Of a stretch of 64,000 nucleotides of DNA, positions 16,656-24,840 are shown piece by piece. The translations under genes were made by a program, and so were the position numbers. Source of the DNA: Paenibacillus plantarum (lineage in GTDB: Bacteria; Bacillota; Bacilli; Paenibacillales; NBRC-103111); NCBI RefSeq assembly GCF_013141695.1, contig NZ_WHNY01000074.1:62001-126000 (forward strand), read 5' to 3'. The notes beneath the pieces were generated by a model. It saw only the letters and a program-made list of their open reading frames with translations, was not told the DNA's origin and did no database searches. Positions within the stretch are counted from its first letter, which is position 1, and every line of letters begins with the position of its first letter.

Positions 16656-18233
16656 TCAGACATGCCATTTCAGCAAATCATCGAGGATTTGGTTTTGGCC
16701 GCTAGGGGCCCAGCTCATACTTATCCAATTCGGAATCACGCGAACCTGATTGTTCTGCACAGCCTTCATCGCATCCCAAGAGGTCCCTTTGAACATATTC
16801 GTGTACAGATTAGCCTCCTCTAACGAAGTAAGTCGTTTATCAATCAGCAGAAAATCCGTATCAAATGACGGCATGATTTCTACCGCAAACTCCTTGGTTC
16901 TCTCGTTCAATGGGACACAACTACCAGGCTTTAACCCAAGCTCTGAATATAGTAAGTGACTTAATGGATGGTCAACTAGGCCGTGTACGCGAATTTTTTG
17001 ACTATATAATCGGATGACGGACACACTTTGTAGACCAATCGTATTCCTTAACGCGTCTTTCGTGAACTTCACCCGTAGATCCAATTGACTGAACGTTTGC
17101 TGAGCTTCTTTTTCCCGTCCAACCAATTCAGCAATCCGTACAAAATACGCCCGCCAATCCATTGAATAATCCACCATGACGGTAGGTGCTATAAGCTTTA
17201 ACTGATCGTGAAGCGGAAGATGCCTGTAATCTGCGATAATTAATTCTGGTCGATAGTTACGCAACTCTTCAAGTTGAACTTGTGTAAGCCTCCTATTCTC
17301 CTCGACACCTAACTCCAAATGTCGGTAGCCATTTAATTCGTAAGTGTCCTCTACCCCAAGGTCCCGCAAACAATCCTTATACCGGAAGCACGATGCTACA
17401 GCCACCTTCAATTGTTTCCTTTTTATATACATCGTAGGCGAAATCCCCACGCTATTCTTAAACATGCGGCTAAAATAAAACTCATTCCCGAATCCAACAG
17501 CTGTTGAAATATCTTTAATCGAGGGATCGGGCCGTTGCAATAATTCTTTCGAAGAATCGATACGAATGTGATTTAAATATTCGACAGGTGATATCTTCTT
17601 GGCTTTCTTAAAGCTTCTCGAGTAAGAAGTTGGCGTCAAACCTGCGATGTCTGACAATGTATCTAGTTTAATTTTGTGATTAAAATGCTTGTACATATAG
17701 GTGATGCTTTGATCAATTCCTTTGGACGCATCCTCAAGTTCAAGTGGTTCTTGCGCTTCCTCCGGCATGGCTTGGATCAGACTTTGAAATTTGAGCTGAA
17801 TACTTGGATCCTTAACTGACTTAGATCGGCATTCTTCATATAGCAGAACTATGCTTTCGAGGTGCTGCTTCTCCTGTTTCAGTTGTAATTTGCCCGTCTG
17901 AAAGAGCGAAGGATCGGTTGCCGCATTAAGACAATGCCAGCTGCCTCTCTTTTTGGAAAATGTCATGCGTCTAATGATTAGGACGTAGAACTCAATAAAA
18001 TCCGACTCCAACATCACTTCAAGTGGCTTGTTTCCAACTAAATAAAAGGTCTGATTCGGCCTGATCGGAATGGCTTGATTATCGACGCAAAGAATGCCTC
18101 TGCCCTGTGTTACAACAAATAACATATCGCCTGGGATATTTTTTTTATACAGCGTGTTCCGTTTGTGGAATCGACGTTTACGTAGAGATGAAAGCATTAA
18201 AAGGGAATATTCCTGTCCTTGAACCGGCAGCAT
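16656..18233 (-). CDS. AraC-family regulator with a periplasmic-binding-like domain, Btr type
   Basis: This 525-residue protein has an AraC N-terminal cupin-like sensor region (about 1-120). The AraC DNA-binding domain lies near 170-270 and includes LSDIAGLTPTSYSRSFKK and FGNEFYFSRMFKNSVGISP. A FecB/BtuF-like ligand domain follows from about 275 to the end (PELIIADYRHLP, WISMSWAPSGQNQILDDLL). Bacillus Btr has the same order and activates siderophore uptake when it binds the ferric siderophore. A Fur box overlaps its promoter, which supports an iron role. It probably controls the iron ABC operon at 22.4-26.9 kb, but this is inference. Confidence 0.88.
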   Translation of the reverse strand: MLPVQGQEYSLLMLSSLRKRRFHKRNTLYKKNIPGDMLFVVTQGRGILCVDNQAIPIRPNQTFYLVGNKPLEVMLESDFIEFYVLIIRRMTFSKKRGSWHCLNAATDPSLFQTGKLQLKQEKQHLESIVLLYEECRSKSVKDPSIQLKFQSLIQAMPEEAQEPLELEDASKGIDQSITYMYKHFNHKIKLDTLSDIAGLTPTSYSRSFKKAKKISPVEYLNHIRIDSSKELLQRPDPSIKDISTAVGFGNEFYFSRMFKNSVGISPTMYIKRKQLKVAVASCFRYKDCLRDLGVEDTYELNGYRHLELGVEENRRLTQVQLEELRNYRPELIIADYRHLPLHDQLKLIAPTVMVDYSMDWRAYFVRIAELVGREKEAQQTFSQLDLRVKFTKDALRNTIGLQSVSVIRLYSQKIRVHGLVDHPLSHLLYSELGLKPGSCVPLNERTKEFAVEIMPSFDTDFLLIDKRLTSLEEANLYTNMFKGTSWDAMKAVQNNQVRVIPNWISMSWAPSGQNQILDDLLKWHV

Positions 18234-18270
18234 ATGGAGCTTTAACCCCTTTCACGGTCAGAATCTGTGG

Positions 18271-18285
18271 TGAGAATGATTTTCA
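18271..18285. promoter_or_regulatory. Fur box upstream of the Btr-like regulator
   Basis: TGAGAATGATTTTCA matches the 7-1-7 Fur consensus TGATAATGATTATCA at 13 of 15 positions. It lies just downstream of the predicted -10, over the expected transcription start. Confidence 0.8.
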
Positions 18286-18293
18286 GTAGACTT

Positions 18294-18322
18294 AGTATAA
18301 ATGGTTTCCATTTACTTGAAAA
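18294..18322 (-). promoter_or_regulatory. Predicted promoter of the Btr-like regulator
   Basis: On the minus strand TTTTCA (18317-18322) is followed after 17 bases by TATACT (18294-18299). Confidence 0.5.
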
Positions 18323-18350
18323 GGGGTTATTGCTCGTCGGGGCACCGCGA

Positions 18351-18539
18351 TTAGCTGGATAAACTACAGTTATTTTTGTGAATCCGGGTCGAAATTAATA
18401 AATAACTGGAAAAAATGTAGGTATTCCCTTCATTTCGAGCTCTTTTGGATGATATGCCGGAAAATAGCTACATAATATCCATCTAAATGATGATTTCGCC
18501 GAAAAAGTCGCGAAATAGCTGGATGAAATCCAGTTATTT
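18351..18539. repeat. Four-unit intergenic element, locus A
   Basis: Four units of about 26 nt lie at 18351-18375, 18400-18425, 18462-18487 and 18513-18539, with centres about 50, 62 and 51 bp apart. The last unit is an inverted repeat in itself: AAATAGCTGGAT, GAA, then ATCCAGTTATTT. Units share AAATAGCT or AACTGGA blocks with loci at 31757-31946 and 42802-42994. It fills the 584-base gap between the Btr-like gene and the SDR gene. Confidence 0.75.
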
Positions 18540-18682
18540 CGTTGGGGCGGGCCAGCTGGGGTAGAGCGGCGGCGGGAGTCTGTGTATGGTGGTGATGGAT
18601 GTGGGAGTTGTGTGGGATGAATGTGTGGGTTGGATGGATGTGATGTGTTAGTTGCGAATGATGTGCGGGATATGCGGGAAAT
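18540..18682. other. G-rich low-complexity tail of locus A, no gene seen
   Basis: The plus strand is rich in GGG, GTGG and GATGG blocks and has no convincing coding frame. The minus-strand frame through it starts without a ribosome binding site and is Pro/Ser/Thr rich. A similar G-rich stretch follows locus C. Confidence 0.5.
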
Positions 18683-18716
18683 AAAAAAAGTGACCCACAG
18701 CAAAGGGCTGAGGGTC
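18683..18716 (-). terminator. Terminator after the SDR gene
   Basis: On the minus strand GACCC-A-CAGC-type arms (18692-18716) form a hairpin with a five-base loop. Seven T residues follow (18683-18689). Confidence 0.85.
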
Positions 18717-18817
18717 TAAGTTTATATATTTAAAAGGGGGTCGAGTTTTATTATAGCCCTACTACATGAATACCAGATGAATATAATATTTCAATTATAT
18801 TACAATTTTACTTATGT

Positions 18818-19558
18818 TTAAGCTAACGCAGTTGGTCTAACCATAATTTCGCTGATGAGTGTATCATCGGGCTCATTAATCGCAAACGCAATGGCTCTTG
18901 CTATACTGTTGGGAGAAATCCCTAAGCCACTTATTTGATTGGCGATCGCTTGCACTTCCGGGCTGGTAATGGTGTCAAAAAGTTCCGTCTTCGTCAGACC
19001 TGGCGCAATCACGGTCGATCTAATACCTGAAGTCGCTGACTCTTCCAGACGAAGTCCCTCCGAAATGGCTCTCACGGCAAACTTCGTGGCCGCGTATACA
19101 GCTGATGTCGGGGACACTTGATAACCGGAAGTAGAAGATAGGTTGATGATATGACCCGACCGCTGCTCCCGCATGGTAGGTAATACCGTGGCGATACCGT
19201 ATAAAACGCCTTTGATATTCACATCAATCATGTGATCCCACTCGTCTACTCGTAATTCATTCATTCTGGAACTTGGCATGACCCCTGCATTGTTCACCAG
19301 TACATCAATTCGGCCATACGCACTTAAAGCAAACTTGGCCAAATTCTGCATATCTTCAGCAGAAGCGACGTCTGCTTTTACAGATACAGCTTCGCCGCCC
19401 CCCTCTTTAATTTCATTCACAATCGTATGCAAGCGTTCCTCTCTTCTTGCAGCCAATACCACCTTTGCGCCGCTTTGGGCCAACAATTTCGCTGTAGCTT
19501 CACCTATTCCGCTGGACGCTCCCGTAATAATAACTACTTTATTTTGAATGTTTTCCAT
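18818..19558 (-). CDS. Short-chain dehydrogenase/reductase (classical SDR)
   Basis: This 246-residue cytoplasmic NAD(P)-dependent oxidoreductase has the cofactor motif TGASSGIG (about 13-20), NNAG (about 89-92), the catalytic Ser in NLSSTSG and YAATK (Tyr-xxx-Lys). The length is typical of classical SDRs. An AGGGGAG site lies nine bases before the ATG. It is divergent from a TetR gene, and the shared region holds two palindromes. It is therefore probably repressed by that TetR protein and induced by a small molecule it modifies. The substrate is unknown. Confidence 0.92.
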   Translation of the reverse strand: MENIQNKVVIITGASSGIGEATAKLLAQSGAKVVLAARREERLHTIVNEIKEGGGEAVSVKADVASAEDMQNLAKFALSAYGRIDVLVNNAGVMPSSRMNELRVDEWDHMIDVNIKGVLYGIATVLPTMREQRSGHIINLSSTSGYQVSPTSAVYAATKFAVRAISEGLRLEESATSGIRSTVIAPGLTKTELFDTITSPEVQAIANQISGLGISPNSIARAIAFAINEPDDTLISEIMVRPTALA

Positions 19559-19581
19559 GGTTATATGCTCCCCTACTTTCG

Positions 19582-19615
19582 ATATTGAACGCGTGTTGAA
19601 TATTTAACGGCCGTT
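19582..19615. promoter_or_regulatory. Candidate TetR operators between the SDR and TetR genes
   Basis: Two palindromes lie side by side. ATATTGAAC-gcgt-GTTGAATAT (19582-19603) has one central mismatch per arm. AACGGCCGTT (19606-19615) is perfect. They lie at and just downstream of the predicted SDR transcription start, a repressor position. Confidence 0.55.
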
Positions 19616-19622
19616 GATTAAT

Positions 19623-19650
19623 ATTATAGACAGAAGCACGGATTACTCAA
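19623..19650 (-). promoter_or_regulatory. Predicted SDR promoter
   Basis: On the minus strand TTGAGT (19645-19650) is followed after 16 bases by a perfect TATAAT (19623-19628). Confidence 0.65.
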
Positions 19651-19653
19651 TGG

Positions 19654-19682
19654 TTGATTGATGCGTAATTGTTTCATATACA
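19654..19682 (+). promoter_or_regulatory. Predicted TetR promoter
   Basis: TTGATT (19654-19659) is followed after 17 bases by TATACA (19677-19682). Confidence 0.4.
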
Positions 19683-19729
19683 ACAACACTTGTAGAAATG
19701 TTGATTAACTGAAGGGGGCAACAAAAGAA

Positions 19730-20305
19730 ATGGAGTCCGTTGGTAAGACCGACCGCCGTATTCTCCGAACCAAGCAGTCCATAACGAAGTCGTTTCTGGA
19801 GCTTTTTTCGGAAAAGGATTTTGAACAAATCACCATAAACGAAATCGCGGAGCGAGCCAATGTTAACCGCGGCACCGTTTATTTGCATTACAGTGATAAA
19901 TACGATCTTTTGGACAGATGCATTGAAGACCACATCAACGAATTGATCTCATTGTGTCAAAAACGGGAGAACGATACGGTTAGTCAAGAAATGGTACAAG
20001 AGCCTCAACCGGTTTTTGAATACTTTCGTGACCATTTCCCGTTTTTCTCAGCCATGTTTTCCAATCAGAGGGCTTTTCTATTCCGGGAGCAATTGCTCAA
20101 ATTTATCTCAGTCAATCTAATGGTTAAAATGGAAAGGCCAGACAGCACGCCGATTATTGACAATGAGATCAAAGCCCAATTCATGGCCTCTGCTTTTATT
20201 GGCATTGTGGAATGGTGGATACGTCATCACATGCCGCAATCCACACAATTTATGGCCGATCAGGTTCGCAATTTATTTGAAAATAACCAAGTTTACCCGA
20301 AGTAG
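19730..20305 (+). CDS. TetR/AcrR-family regulator
   Basis: This 191-residue protein has an N-terminal TetR helix-turn-helix: ITINEIAERANVNRGTVYLHY at about 34-54, interrupted here only for length, followed by the KYDLLDRC helix. The C-terminal part with MASAFIGIVEWWI looks like the TetR_C_8 type found in DhaS-like proteins. AGGGGG lies ten bases before the ATG. The divergent arrangement with the SDR gene and the palindromes between them suggest local repression. Confidence 0.9.
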   Translation: MESVGKTDRRILRTKQSITKSFLELFSEKDFEQITINEIAERANVNRGTVYLHYSDKYDLLDRCIEDHINELISLCQKRENDTVSQEMVQEPQPVFEYFRDHFPFFSAMFSNQRAFLFREQLLKFISVNLMVKMERPDSTPIIDNEIKAQFMASAFIGIVEWWIRHHMPQSTQFMADQVRNLFENNQVYPK

Positions 20306-20341
20306 CCTGGAATGGCTACAGAGTTCTGTCAAACTAAAATT

Positions 20342-20377
20342 AAAAAAGCCACGAATCTATTTACACGATTCGGGGCT
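20342..20377 (-). terminator. Terminator after the Gfo/Idh/MocA gene
   Basis: On the minus strand AGCC-C-CGAATC pairs with GATTCG-T-GGCT (20347-20377). Six T residues follow (20342-20347). Confidence 0.85.
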
Positions 20378-20437
20378 ATACGGCAAGCCAACTACCTGCT
20401 GGAACTCAGCTTTTCTGCTAACGCATTCGTTTGAGTC

Positions 20438-21514
20438 TCACTCCGCCCAGGGTTGCGTCGTCGTTGTCAGTTCCTCGCCCGATTCAATAGCGGATTGCAT
20501 CATGATCGATACATAATGGTCCTGCATCGCCTCTGCCAAGTCATAACAAGATGGCCCACCCTGTACATAGTCCGCCATTCGAGTCAAACTAGTAGCAATC
20601 GCAATCTCATCATCGGATAAACGCCCGGGAACGACTGGGTTTTCGTACACCCAATCTTCACCCGCGATAATCCCTTGGTGATAATATCCTTCCAAGTTAC
20701 CGTTATGACCGGTATCGACTCTACGGAAATTGCCAGTGATAGGTGTTTTAAAATCCCTCAAATACCGGAACGTTTCATCCAATAATTCGCCACGGTTTCC
20801 GCGAACAAGGACACGATTTTGGCGAATCCAAGAGAAATACTGATCACCTGTAAAATCAAACAGCGCCAGTTGGTTTCCAAAACGAAGCGTAGCGATATCC
20901 TGCACCGAGTTGCCAATCTCTTCACTTTCCGGAGGCCCATTACGCCCCGGACCTTTCACGATTTCAGAGGTAAATCTCTGTCCGCTAATAATGGCGTTCT
21001 CGAATTGAATGCCAAGCAACTTTCGGATCAGACTGATGCCATGATAACCGTGAGCGGCCGATACTTGCACCTGAGAAACGTCACCTAGTTTACCTGATCT
21101 CACGAAAGCAATACGTGCAGCATGCATCGGTTGATACACATATTGTTCGGCCACCTGTACGCGCCCCTTTAGCTTGGACACCGACTGGTACAAGTCAATC
21201 ATACCCGAGATGTCATTAGCCGGAGGTGTTTCTGTCAATACGGGTATGTTCCTTTCTGCCAGCTCCAGTGTGCAGCCAGGCATGGCATCCCTCGAAACGC
21301 AAACAACCACGAATAGGAGCGGTCCGCTTGAAACGAAAGATTCCATGTCTCGGTAGGTTTTCACACCCCATTTCTCCTCGATTTCCCTGCCTCGTTCCTC
21401 ATCACGGACTAGCATCGCACGGACGGCGAAACGGTGAGGCTGCATTTGCGCAATGCGCAAATAAAATTCAGCTCTCCACCCTCGCCCTACAAGTCCAAAT
21501 TCGATTAAAGACAT
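20438..21514 (-). CDS. Gfo/Idh/MocA-family oxidoreductase
   Basis: This 358-residue protein has an N-terminal Rossmann fold (FGLVGRGWRAEFYLR) and the family's C-terminal alpha/beta domain. The usual EKP at the cofactor site reads ETP here, so the conserved Lys is replaced by Thr, as in other divergent members. The ATG at 21514 is chosen because GAGGG lies nine bases upstream; the ATG at 21523 sits directly against it. It starts 12 bases after the phosphatase gene and is cotranscribed with it. A sugar or cyclitol is the usual substrate class; the specific one is unknown. Confidence 0.85.
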   Translation of the reverse strand: MSLIEFGLVGRGWRAEFYLRIAQMQPHRFAVRAMLVRDEERGREIEEKWGVKTYRDMESFVSSGPLLFVVVCVSRDAMPGCTLELAERNIPVLTETPPANDISGMIDLYQSVSKLKGRVQVAEQYVYQPMHAARIAFVRSGKLGDVSQVQVSAAHGYHGISLIRKLLGIQFENAIISGQRFTSEIVKGPGRNGPPESEEIGNSVQDIATLRFGNQLALFDFTGDQYFSWIRQNRVLVRGNRGELLDETFRYLRDFKTPITGNFRRVDTGHNGNLEGYYHQGIIAGEDWVYENPVVPGRLSDDEIAIATSLTRMADYVQGGPSCYDLAEAMQDHYVSIMMQSAIESGEELTTTTQPWAE

Positions 21515-21526
21515 AACGGTCATCCC

Positions 21527-22237
21527 TCACTTTACGTTGTACACCACTTGACTTGGCAGTTCTAGACAATTCAATTGTCCACCATAAACGGCGCCACCAT
21601 CGATGCCAATAATACGATTTACACCAAAATAAACATGATAATTATCCGAATCGCCGTGCAGTGTATCGGTGGATGAATGGCCGAAAACCACAATTTTTTC
21701 ACCACTATACCCAGTATGAAATTCGCCACGAATCCACATCAGAGTAAATGGATCCGTTTCCGAAACAGGCACTCCTGGCTGCACACCTGCATGGACAAAT
21801 ATATAGTCATCCGTTTCGATATAGTGCTCCAGTTTCGTTATGAATGCCAAGTGCTCTGATAATATATCCGACTGCAGTTCTGGTTTAGTAAACGACTCCG
21901 CGTTCTCATCGAGGGCATAATCACCTTCCGTAAACCCATAGCTTTGTAAAGTCATATCGCCGCCATTGATTTGTGCCCAGCGTTTCCATGTCCGTTCATC
22001 CTGCGTCGTCAATGCTTTGATCATTAAATCCTCGTGGTTCCCTTTTAACACTCGCGCTCCGGCCTCTTTTAAAGCCATAACTCGTTCAATGACACCCTTG
22101 GCGTCTGGCCCTCGATCCACATAATCGCCTAGCAAAATCAGTTGATCTTGTTCGGAGTTGTATTGCGCGGCTGCTAGTAAAGCTTCGAACTTGGCAAGTT
22201 CGCCATGAATATCGCTAATGACAAGTATTCTTTTCAT
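21527..22237 (-). CDS. Metallophosphoesterase, PrpE/serine-threonine phosphatase-like
   Basis: This 236-residue protein has the full calcineurin-type metal-binding series: DIHGE (about 9-13), GDYVDRGP (about 37-44), KGNHED, VHAGV and VFGHS. This matches bacterial PPP-type phosphatases and PrpE/ApaH-like Ap4A hydrolases. No signal peptide is seen. A perfect TATAAT with 17-base spacing lies upstream, after the terminator of the nitroreductase operon, so it starts its own two-gene unit with the oxidoreductase. Confidence 0.9.
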   Translation of the reverse strand: MKRILVISDIHGELAKFEALLAAAQYNSEQDQLILLGDYVDRGPDAKGVIERVMALKEAGARVLKGNHEDLMIKALTTQDERTWKRWAQINGGDMTLQSYGFTEGDYALDENAESFTKPELQSDILSEHLAFITKLEHYIETDDYIFVHAGVQPGVPVSETDPFTLMWIRGEFHTGYSGEKIVVFGHSSTDTLHGDSDNYHVYFGVNRIIGIDGGAVYGGQLNCLELPSQVVYNVK

Positions 22238-22271
22238 CTGTATCCCCTTGGTGTCTGGTTAAAGTCCCTTT

Positions 22272-22300
22272 ATTATAAAAGGTCAAAAGCCGATCTGCAA
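22272..22300 (-). promoter_or_regulatory. Predicted promoter of the phosphatase-oxidoreductase unit
   Basis: On the minus strand TTGCAG (22295-22300) is followed after 17 bases by TATAAT (22272-22277). Confidence 0.6.
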
Positions 22301-22306
22301 TTATCG

Positions 22307-22345
22307 AAAAACCCCCGAATCGCCTTAAGCGTTTCGAGGGTTTTT
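22307..22345 (-). terminator. Terminator of the iron-uptake operon
   Basis: AAAAACCC (22307-22314) pairs with GGGTTTTT (22338-22345), with CGAA/TTCG inside. It lies 30 bases after the nitroreductase stop. Confidence 0.9.
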
Positions 22346-22374
22346 CTGGGGATGACTTTTACTATTTTCCTATC

Positions 22375-22956
22375 CTATTTAGAATCAATGATCGTCAACA
22401 TGTCCTCCGCTGACTTACGAGGCTGAACCTTCGGAATGGAGGCTGGATATCCGACATGCAGAACGCCGACGATTTTCTCATCAGCCTCTAAGCCAACGAC
22501 TTGCTGGAACTCGGCTTCATAGTTATAGTTGTTCGTTTTCCACACGACGCCGAGCCCTTGCTCCCAGGCTGCCAGTTGGAAGTTTTGGATGAGGGCGCAG
22601 ACGGCGCCGTAATCTTCATCCCATTGCTTCTGACGTGTATCTTCTTTCAGAATCACAACGAGATGCGCGGGAATTTTCATGAAATCGTTCCATTTGGGTA
22701 TCCCGTGTTTTTCTCTCATCTCATCATCATCATAGGATTGGAGCATCGCATCTGCTAATACCTGACGTCCATCTCCTTTGTACAAAACGAAACGCCAAGG
22801 TTGTCTGTTCCCATGATTAGGTGCCCAAACGGCTACATTCAATAACTCAAGCAGCAATTCGTCCGAAACGGGATCCTGTTTAAAATCGCGTATCGTTCTT
22901 CTTTCTTTAATTAAAGCGGTCACGGTTCCCAGTGGTTTAACTTCGGATAAGCTCAT
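22375..22956 (-). CDS. Nitroreductase-family flavoprotein
   Basis: This 193-residue protein of the FMN-dependent nitroreductase fold has RRTIRDF near residue 20, WAPNHGNRQPWRF near 45-57 and the C-terminal VGVLHVGYP segment. It is like the YdgI/YdjA-type single-domain members. Its start overlaps the ATPase gene by 20 bases (GAGGAGG nine bases upstream), so it is the last gene of the Fur-box operon. A role in reducing the imported ferric siderophore or supplying reduced flavin is possible (inference); a general nitroreductase is the alternative. Confidence 0.88.
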   Translation of the reverse strand: MSLSEVKPLGTVTALIKERRTIRDFKQDPVSDELLLELLNVAVWAPNHGNRQPWRFVLYKGDGRQVLADAMLQSYDDDEMREKHGIPKWNDFMKIPAHLVVILKEDTRQKQWDEDYGAVCALIQNFQLAAWEQGLGVVWKTNNYNYEAEFQQVVGLEADEKIVGVLHVGYPASIPKVQPRKSAEDMLTIIDSK

Positions 22957-23785
22957 GCTTCACTTCCTCCTCTATTTTCTTAGGTATGAGCTTGTCGGAT
23001 TTCCGGCCTTTTCCTTTCGGAATGCACATTGGCGTACCGAAGAACGGATCCCCGATAATTTCACATTCCATGCCAAATACATGCCGGACAAGCTCCGAAT
23101 GAATGACATCCTCTGGCTTACCTTGGGCAAAGACGGATTTGTCTTTGATCGCCACGAGATGATGCGCATAGCGACAAGCGAGATTGAGATCATGGAGAAC
23201 CATGACAATCGTGCGCTGTTCACGTTCATTCAGTTCAAACAACAGATCCAAAATATCAACCTGGTGAGCCATATCCAAATACGTTGTCGGTTCATCCAAC
23301 AGGATGGTTTGAGTCCCTTGTGCGAGCGTCATCGCGATCCACGCCCGCTGACGCTGTCCACCGGACAAGGAATCCACCGCGGTTTCCGCCAATTCCGTTG
23401 TTTTGGTAACCGCCAAAGCCTCATTCACACAGCGCTCATCTTCATCTGACCACGATTTCAGCCAATTCTGGTACGGGTATCGGCCTTGCTTCACCAACTG
23501 AAATACCGTTAACCCTTCCGGGGCAATCGGGCCTTGCGGTAAGATCGATAAGCGCTTCGCGATTTCTTTGGTTGGAATTTCCGCGATATGCTTGCCATCC
23601 AGAATGATTTCGCCATTGGTTGGCTTCATTAAACGAGCCATCGCACGCAGGAGTGTGGATTTCCCACAGCCATTAGAACCAATCAATACCGTAATCTTAC
23701 CTTTGGGAATAGACAGATTCAGCTGCTCAATAATATTTTCGTTGCCATAGGTCAAATTGAGATTTCTGGTCTCCAAGGTTGGCAC
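22937..23785 (-). CDS. Iron-siderophore ABC transporter ATPase, FecE/YusV-like
   Basis: This protein of about 282 residues has Walker A GSNGCGKST, Q-loop LPQGP, signature LSGGQRQR, Walker B ILLDEPTTYLDMAHQ and switch VLHDLN, which is typical of the FhuC/FecE family. A lysine-rich tail (KGKGRKSDKLIPKK) extends past the usual end. The start is a GTG. The one at 23785 sits eight bases after AGGAG and is preferred, while a GTG at 23794 overlaps that site. It lies just after the second permease and serves both permeases. Confidence 0.9.
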   Translation of the reverse strand: MPTLETRNLNLTYGNENIIEQLNLSIPKGKITVLIGSNGCGKSTLLRAMARLMKPTNGEIILDGKHIAEIPTKEIAKRLSILPQGPIAPEGLTVFQLVKQGRYPYQNWLKSWSDEDERCVNEALAVTKTTELAETAVDSLSGGQRQRAWIAMTLAQGTQTILLDEPTTYLDMAHQVDILDLLFELNEREQRTIVMVLHDLNLACRYAHHLVAIKDKSVFAQGKPEDVIHSELVRHVFGMECEIIGDPFFGTPMCIPKGKGRKSDKLIPKKIEEEVKHELIRS

Positions 23786-23796
23786 GCTCTTCACTC

Positions 23797-24840
23797 CTAT
23801 CTTGAATTTCGCTTGGTGTACAGCAAATAGATGAAAAATGGTGCCCCTACGGCTGCCGTAAATACACCGACTGGCACATCGTGCGGTAGAAAGAACGTTC
23901 TTCCCGCTAGATCAGCCAACATCACAATGGCGCCTCCGAGTAGTGCCGAGACGGGTAAAAGACTGTCAAAGCTCGAACCTACCCATTTCCGTGCCATATG
24001 CGGTGCGATTAAGCCAATGAATCCGATCGCGCCGGCTACGGAAACAGCTGATCCCGCCAGCGCCACGCTAATAAACAGCAATAATAAGCGGTTGGCCTCG
24101 ACTGCGCTTCCTGCACTTGCTGCTACATCATCCCCGAGCTGCCCAATATTGACATGACGAGCTAATAGAAAAGCTATCGGAATCAAGATCACCGTCCATG
24201 GCAAGACCGTCATCACATTTTCCCAATTCGACGCATAAACCGATCCTGTCAGCCATAAGTAGGCTGTGCCGGGATCGTTCTTCGGACTAAACACAATCAT
24301 CATCGTCGTCCCAGCCGACATGAGCGAAGACATCCCGATGCCGACCAGAATGAGGCGGATGGGTGTGACCCCTTTTTTCCAAGCAAGCATATACAAAATG
24401 ACTGAAACAACCGCAGCACCCAGCATAGCCGACACTGGCAACCACCGAATGCTGATCATGCCATTGAAATACGTAAGGAATATGACCGCAGCTACTGATG
24501 CTCCACCGGTTACGCCCATCATATCTGGCGAAGCCAATGGATTCCGAATGATTCCCTGCATGATCGCCCCCGCCGCAGCCAATGCAGAACCAACTAACAT
24601 GGAAATGACAATTCGCGGTAGGCGGAGCTTTTGGACGACCAACGCGTGATCATCGGCGCCAATGCCAATGACACTTTTGACCACATCGATCGGAGATATG
24701 TACATTTCTCCCATCCCCGTGCTTACAATCGCAATCACCACACAAACCACGAGTAACAAGAGGGATATCTTTAACGCTTTTTTTTCGACTAAATAAGAAA
24801 TCTCACCGCGTCGCAATCGAACCGGAACATGACCCTTCAT
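23797..24840 (-). CDS. Iron-siderophore ABC permease, FecCD family (second)
   Basis: This 347-residue permease has about nine hydrophobic segments and the FecCD marks RLPRIVISMLVGSALAAAG, NPLASPDMMGVTGGAS and GFIGLIAPHMAR. The charged N-terminus precedes the first membrane segment near residue 25. Its ATG overlaps the stop of the first permease. The two permeases form the heterodimeric BtuC-like channel for ferric siderophores. Confidence 0.92.
   Translation of the reverse strand: MKGHVPVRLRRGEISYLVEKKALKISLLLLVVCVVIAIVSTGMGEMYISPIDVVKSVIGIGADDHALVVQKLRLPRIVISMLVGSALAAAGAIMQGIIRNPLASPDMMGVTGGASVAAVIFLTYFNGMISIRWLPVSAMLGAAVVSVILYMLAWKKGVTPIRLILVGIGMSSLMSAGTTMMIVFSPKNDPGTAYLWLTGSVYASNWENVMTVLPWTVILIPIAFLLARHVNIGQLGDDVAASAGSAVEANRLLLLFISVALAGSAVSVAGAIGFIGLIAPHMARKWVGSSFDSLLPVSALLGGAIVMLADLAGRTFFLPHDVPVGVFTAAVGAPFFIYLLYTKRNSR

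Noticed and set aside
18351..18539. CRISPR array
   Set aside because: Unit sequence varies too much, unit orientation changes, there are only four units per locus, and no cas gene is present. The fixed 50/61/51 spacing is also unlike a regular spacer length.
18395..18703. Minus-strand frame of about 100 codons in the region after the SDR gene
   Set aside because: It overlaps the terminator and three units of locus A, has no ribosome binding site, and its Pro/Ser/Thr content follows from the G-rich low-complexity DNA.
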